Assembly: GCA_020719105.1 (NCBI GenBank)
Contig: DYQV01000014.1
Span: 1 to 6,677 of the forward strand
Length of the DNA stretch: 6,677 nucleotides
Source of the DNA: Rikenella microfusus
GTDB taxonomy: Bacteria; Bacteroidota; Bacteroidia; Bacteroidales; SZUA-534
Direction of reading: 5' to 3'
A program made the position numbers and the translations under genes. The notes under the pieces were generated by a model, which saw nothing but the letters and a program-made list of their open reading frames with translations, was not told the DNA's origin and ran no database searches. Below, piece after piece: positions 3,533 to 6,677 of the stretch. Positions within the stretch are counted from its first letter, which is position 1, and the number at the start of each line of letters is the position of its first letter.

Positions 3533-5458
3533 TTAAAATTTATAACTTATCCCAAACTTAACACCCACTCGTGAGAGTCCCACTTTTTCGGCCGGATTGC
3601 TTGTTCCAAAAGCATCGGTATAATTGGCATCCTTATAAATTGAGTTCAGACCCCATACTATTTCCGGACCAATGTAAACCGTTGTAAAATAATCCAACGG
3701 ATAGGTTACTCCAAAAGAGGTGGTTAATGCCAAATGGACGGCCTTTGCATCTATTTTTCCTTGTTCATCAATTTGAGTTCTATCGTCATCTATAAAAGTC
3801 TCAGATACCCACTCATCACCTACAATATTTGGATCCTCTTGCCAATTGTAATAAAATTCCGGATAATAATCCCAAGTAGAATAATCGCCATTAATTTGAT
3901 AGTTCGCCCCTATGAGTATGGAAGTAACAATCCCTAGCTCTCCATAAATACCCCATGTCTCTGTGTTTTTATTACTATGGAAAACTAACTTAAGTGGAAT
4001 ACTCAAATAATTATAATTCAACAATGAATCATAGGATGAGGAAACTGTATTAAAGCCTTCAGTATTGTTACTATCATAAATTGGTACGGTACTTTGGTAT
4101 TTTCCATACAAGCTTGAATTGGCCGAATAATGGCTATATCCAATTCCCCCGGTAAGTCCCATTTGATTGTGAAAATAATAGGTAGCTTGAGCTTCAATGG
4201 CTAGAGCACTCTTATTCTCAATTTTCCATCCAAGTTCTGGATTATCGGTTAAATTTGGATTGCTATATAGTGTTTTACCAGCACTAAAAGCCGAACCTAC
4301 ATAAAGTCCGTTACGTTTAAGACTAGTAACCGCCTGCTGAGGTAGTTCTTGCGTAACGCCCGCTTTGCTTTGGTCATACAGGTTTACTCCAAATTTATCG
4401 ATACTGGCCAATTTAAAATTCTTAAAAGTATTTTCGTCGCGTTCAAAAGATACTTTAAAATCGTATTTGGAATTGTCGCGGAACACCGTTTTGTCTTGAT
4501 ATTTACCGGAAAAAAACTTATCGATATACCCATTGATGTAATACTTTTCATCGCCTTCGGGTATTATTTTACCGTATTCCGCTGAATCTATGTTCATACC
4601 TAAGTTTTTAATCCCATCAGGATATGATTTTATCAAATTTTCCTGATACTCGGTAACACTTATCCAGCGTTGCTGTGGATCTGGCTCAATGTCGTTGGCT
4701 ACGTTAAGCACGGTATCTTTAAATAACCCTAAAAACGAGACCTTGTAAAAACCTTTGTCTTCAGCAGTTTCTTTCGGATCGGCCAACAGGTTCAAAAAGT
4801 TGATGTAATCGTTTAACAGCGATTTGGTTTGGTCCTTAATTAATTGCAAGTCTTTATCAGAGAAAGTAACACTTTTTACTTCAGCAATCATTTTCGAATC
4901 GCTGGTTGCGCTGGCTGATTTGCTGCTGCGTACTCCGGCTATCTTGAAATTTTCAAATGTGTTTCCTTTTTGAAAGAACGCTATTCGGTACAACAATTCC
5001 TCGGTAAGCTCGTTTTTTTGCCTGTTTAAATAATTGCCATCATTCTTTTTATTGGTCATTAGGTCCACCGTAAAAATCTCATTACCGTGTTCGATGATAT
5101 TACCCGCTTTCAAATCATTGAAATTTAGGGTAATCTTCATGCCATCGGGATACCAAAGCAAAAGGTTGCTAATATAAGTTTCCAATTCATAAACCTCACT
5201 CAGTTTGTGTGCCGGATCCAAATCATTATAAACAATAGCCTTTCGGTTTACAAATAAATCAATCAGTTTCTGACTGGTTTTGTTCACTTCCTCAATATCT
5301 ACCACTGCATCGGCCATAAGATTGTTCAACTCCTGATAAGATTTCAACACTTTTATAGCCTCGTTGTAAATAATGGCTTTTTGCTTTTCGTTAAAATCCG
5401 TTGCAAAAATATGAGTGCTAAAAAGAAATATACTAGCTATGATGATAATATTCTTCAT
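3533..5458 (-). CDS. outer-membrane beta-barrel protein with two tandem periplasmic repeat domains, 641 aa
   Basis: A signal peptide (MKNIIIIASIFLFSTHIFA, cleavage near 19-20) is followed by two copies of one domain. Copy 1 is about 22-177 and copy 2 about 198-353. Matching landmarks keep almost identical spacing: WYPDGMK (102) and NTFENFKIAGV (166) in copy 1, SYPDGIK (278) and NTFKNFKLASI (343) in copy 2. A short Ser/Ala-rich linker (177-190) separates them. Residues about 383-641 are a beta-barrel of the PorT/OMP_b-brl kind. Its strands include GLYVGSAFSAGK, MGLTGGIGYSHY, NYLSIPLKLVF and WGIYGELGIV, and it ends in GVKFGISYKF, the terminal-Phe signal for BAM-dependent assembly. A long acidic insert (about 520-570, DDDRTQID) may be an extracellular loop. 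The predicted protein is a barrel in the outer membrane with two N-terminal domains in the periplasm. It starts 31 nt after the stop of the T9SS cargo gene, so co-transcription is likely. Ligand and role are unknown; a partner or anchor for the upstream surface protein is a guess. Confidence 0.88.
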   Translation of the reverse strand: MKNIIIIASIFLFSTHIFATDFNEKQKAIIYNEAIKVLKSYQELNNLMADAVVDIEEVNKTSQKLIDLFVNRKAIVYNDLDPAHKLSEVYELETYISNLLLWYPDGMKITLNFNDLKAGNIIEHGNEIFTVDLMTNKKNDGNYLNRQKNELTEELLYRIAFFQKGNTFENFKIAGVRSSKSASATSDSKMIAEVKSVTFSDKDLQLIKDQTKSLLNDYINFLNLLADPKETAEDKGFYKVSFLGLFKDTVLNVANDIEPDPQQRWISVTEYQENLIKSYPDGIKNLGMNIDSAEYGKIIPEGDEKYYINGYIDKFFSGKYQDKTVFRDNSKYDFKVSFERDENTFKNFKLASIDKFGVNLYDQSKAGVTQELPQQAVTSLKRNGLYVGSAFSAGKTLYSNPNLTDNPELGWKIENKSALAIEAQATYYFHNQMGLTGGIGYSHYSANSSLYGKYQSTVPIYDSNNTEGFNTVSSSYDSLLNYNYLSIPLKLVFHSNKNTETWGIYGELGIVTSILIGANYQINGDYSTWDYYPEFYYNWQEDPNIVGDEWVSETFIDDDRTQIDEQGKIDAKAVHLALTTSFGVTYPLDYFTTVYIGPEIVWGLNSIYKDANYTDAFGTSNPAEKVGLSRVGVKFGISYKF

Positions 5459-5489
5459 TTTTTATCTGAATTATTAAATAACACTGATT

Positions 5490-6677
5490 TTATTCTTTGA
5501 TTAATTTTTTCATAACCCCGTTATTTTCATGCTTAATCCGGCACAAATAAATTCCTTTTTTGAAATCATCCAGGTTTACCATAAAACTTTCAATATCCAA
5601 ATATTCCGAATGATCAACCAACTGACCCAACGCATCCGTTATCTGAACATCTACCAATCCTAGAAGCATTGTCCCCAGTGAAATATTGAACAAACCGCTT
5701 GATGGGTTCGGAAACACCTCTACCGCATCGGAAAACAGTTCGGAAATTCCGCTGGTAATTTCGCCCGATGGAATATTAATGATATCGCTGATGGTCCAAC
5801 ATTCACCTCCCTCGTTTATTTCTACATAATAATCGCCCAGATTCTGGTTGGCAACATACTTATAGGTGGTGGCCCCTTCAATTAAACTGTTGTTATAGTA
5901 CCAGCGGTACCCGGCTGCAGTGGTATTGCCACATGCCAGATACCACACATTAGGGCCGCGTGCATATATGGCGGGTTTTAACGGTGCGGGTTTATTCTTT
6001 AATTCCAACTTACGCGATTCTACTGTGCATTTACCCGATATAACTTCTACATAATATTTTTCTGCAGGCAGTTCTCCCTGATAATACCAATCGGTGGCCC
6101 AGGTAAGTTCTATTTCAGAATTATACCATTTGTAATCATATTTTTCATTATCGTTGGTTGTTACCATCAATTTAACAGGGGTGCCCGGGCAAAAAACTGT
6201 ATCGTTTCCAGCCTCTTTAATGCTTAGAATGATGGGGTTTTCGTCAACAACAACTTCAACGGAATCTGTTGAATTGGTACAATAGCTGGTTTTGTCGGTA
6301 ACCAATAACCAATAATTTCCGCTACTAAAGGCTTTGTATTGATAAGAATTGGCATCTTCAATATTGGCAGTTCCTTTTTTCCATTGATACAAATAGCTTG
6401 TATTATTTGTTACGGAAAATGTAGTATTGCCGCCTTCACAAAAGCGAGTTTCACCAAAATTAAAGTTTGTAATCTTTGGTGTTGCATTCCTAGTTAAAAC
6501 AATAACTTTCGATGCAGCTTCACATCCAAAATTGTTGGCAACCTTAACCATATAATCGGCACCTTCGGCGGCAACATATACATTACTATCGGTTCCCGTT
6601 AGCCCTCCATTTTTTAGCCACCGGTAGGCAAGCCCATCCACAAAATTGGTCTGCAAGGTAACACTGCCCCCTTCGCA
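5490..6677 (-). CDS. T9SS-exported surface protein with Ig-like modules, C-terminal part (5' end outside window)
   Basis: The gene is open at the right edge: the frame continues upstream from the apparent TTG start at 6656 as CEGGSVT up to base 6677, so only the last 395 residues are seen. They form four Ig-like modules of roughly 65-80 residues. Each has an early Cys, a central Tyr-x-Trp or Trp and a late Cys: C1/W20/C52, C80/W98/C133, C163/W184/C217 and C249/W259/C293. Two carry the CEGG start typical of Bacteroidota gliding-motility/PKD-like adhesins. Residues about 309-395 are a type A T9SS sorting domain: VFPNPSSGLFNI, DALGQLVDHS, FKKGIYLCRI and the basic end MKKLIKE. The product should cross the outer membrane by the PorKLMN/SprA machinery and be fixed to or released from the surface after removal of this domain. 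The missing N-terminus may hold an enzymatic or adhesive domain. It is first in a likely operon with the barrel protein. Confidence 0.93.
   Translation of the reverse strand, partial: CEGGSVTLQTNFVDGLAYRWLKNGGLTGTDSNVYVAAEGADYMVKVANNFGCEAASKVIVLTRNATPKITNFNFGETRFCEGGNTTFSVTNNTSYLYQWKKGTANIEDANSYQYKAFSSGNYWLLVTDKTSYCTNSTDSVEVVVDENPIILSIKEAGNDTVFCPGTPVKLMVTTNDNEKYDYKWYNSEIELTWATDWYYQGELPAEKYYVEVISGKCTVESRKLELKNKPAPLKPAIYARGPNVWYLACGNTTAAGYRWYYNNSLIEGATTYKYVANQNLGDYYVEINEGGECWTISDIINIPSGEITSGISELFSDAVEVFPNPSSGLFNISLGTMLLGLVDVQITDALGQLVDHSEYLDIESFMVNLDDFKKGIYLCRIKHENNGVMKKLIKE

Noticed and set aside
5490..6656. TTG at 6656 as the true start of the T9SS cargo gene
   Set aside because: The frame stays open to the window edge and encodes the CEGG start of an Ig-like module just upstream, and no signal peptide is present, so the gene is truncated by the window.
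1..6677. CRISPR array, tRNA, rRNA or riboswitch
   Set aside because: I saw no regularly spaced direct repeats, no cloverleaf with CCA-type end, no rRNA-like sequence and no recognisable aptamer core on either strand.

Overview
The window looks like chromosome of a Bacteroidota member, perhaps a marine or environmental Bacteroidales/Marinilabiliales-type organism (the lower rank is a guess). The evidence is low GC, AT-rich leaders with almost no Shine-Dalgarno, a type IX secretion (T9SS) C-terminal sorting domain, PorT-like outer-membrane beta-barrel features, and intergenic spacers full of short degenerate repeats. Every credible gene is on the minus strand, so the window reads biologically from its right end to its left.

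Right half (6677 to 2792). A truncated, Ig-like-module surface protein ending in a T9SS sorting domain is followed after 31 nt by a 641-residue protein. That protein has a signal peptide, two tandem copies of an unnamed ~155-residue domain and a C-terminal outer-membrane beta-barrel. After a ~120-nt repeat-bearing gap comes a 206-residue secreted protein that appears to be a third, diverged, stand-alone copy of the same domain. The three probably work at the cell envelope. Their function is not recognisable.

Centre (2613 to 1168) is the most interesting part. A small GIY-YIG endonuclease gene is cut in two. Its first 21 codons are at 2613-2551 and the remaining 104 codons at 1482-1168. Removing the 1068 bp between them restores the frame exactly across the diagnostic YIG-VTND motif. 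The intervening unit carries one gene, an Rpn-family PD-(D/E)XK nuclease, in the same orientation. It is built like an integron gene cassette: it begins TTAGGG, and the ORF is followed 9 nt after its stop by a ~126-nt imperfect palindrome that begins CCCTAAC and ends in G. Circularising the unit would create GTTAGGG, the exact complement of CCCTAAC, as expected for the outer boxes of an attC site. The junction fits G^TT crossover into a secondary site, GTTACTA, inside the nuclease gene. No integrase lies in the window. Either an integron system acting in trans or an Rpn-linked mobility mechanism could explain it.

Left end (1167 to 1). A spacer contains a very GC-rich 20-bp-arm palindrome in otherwise AT-rich DNA and repeat sequence that has become the C-terminal tail of the GIY-YIG remnant. 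Then comes a secreted protein of unknown function and, just after its stop, a perfect 20-bp palindrome.
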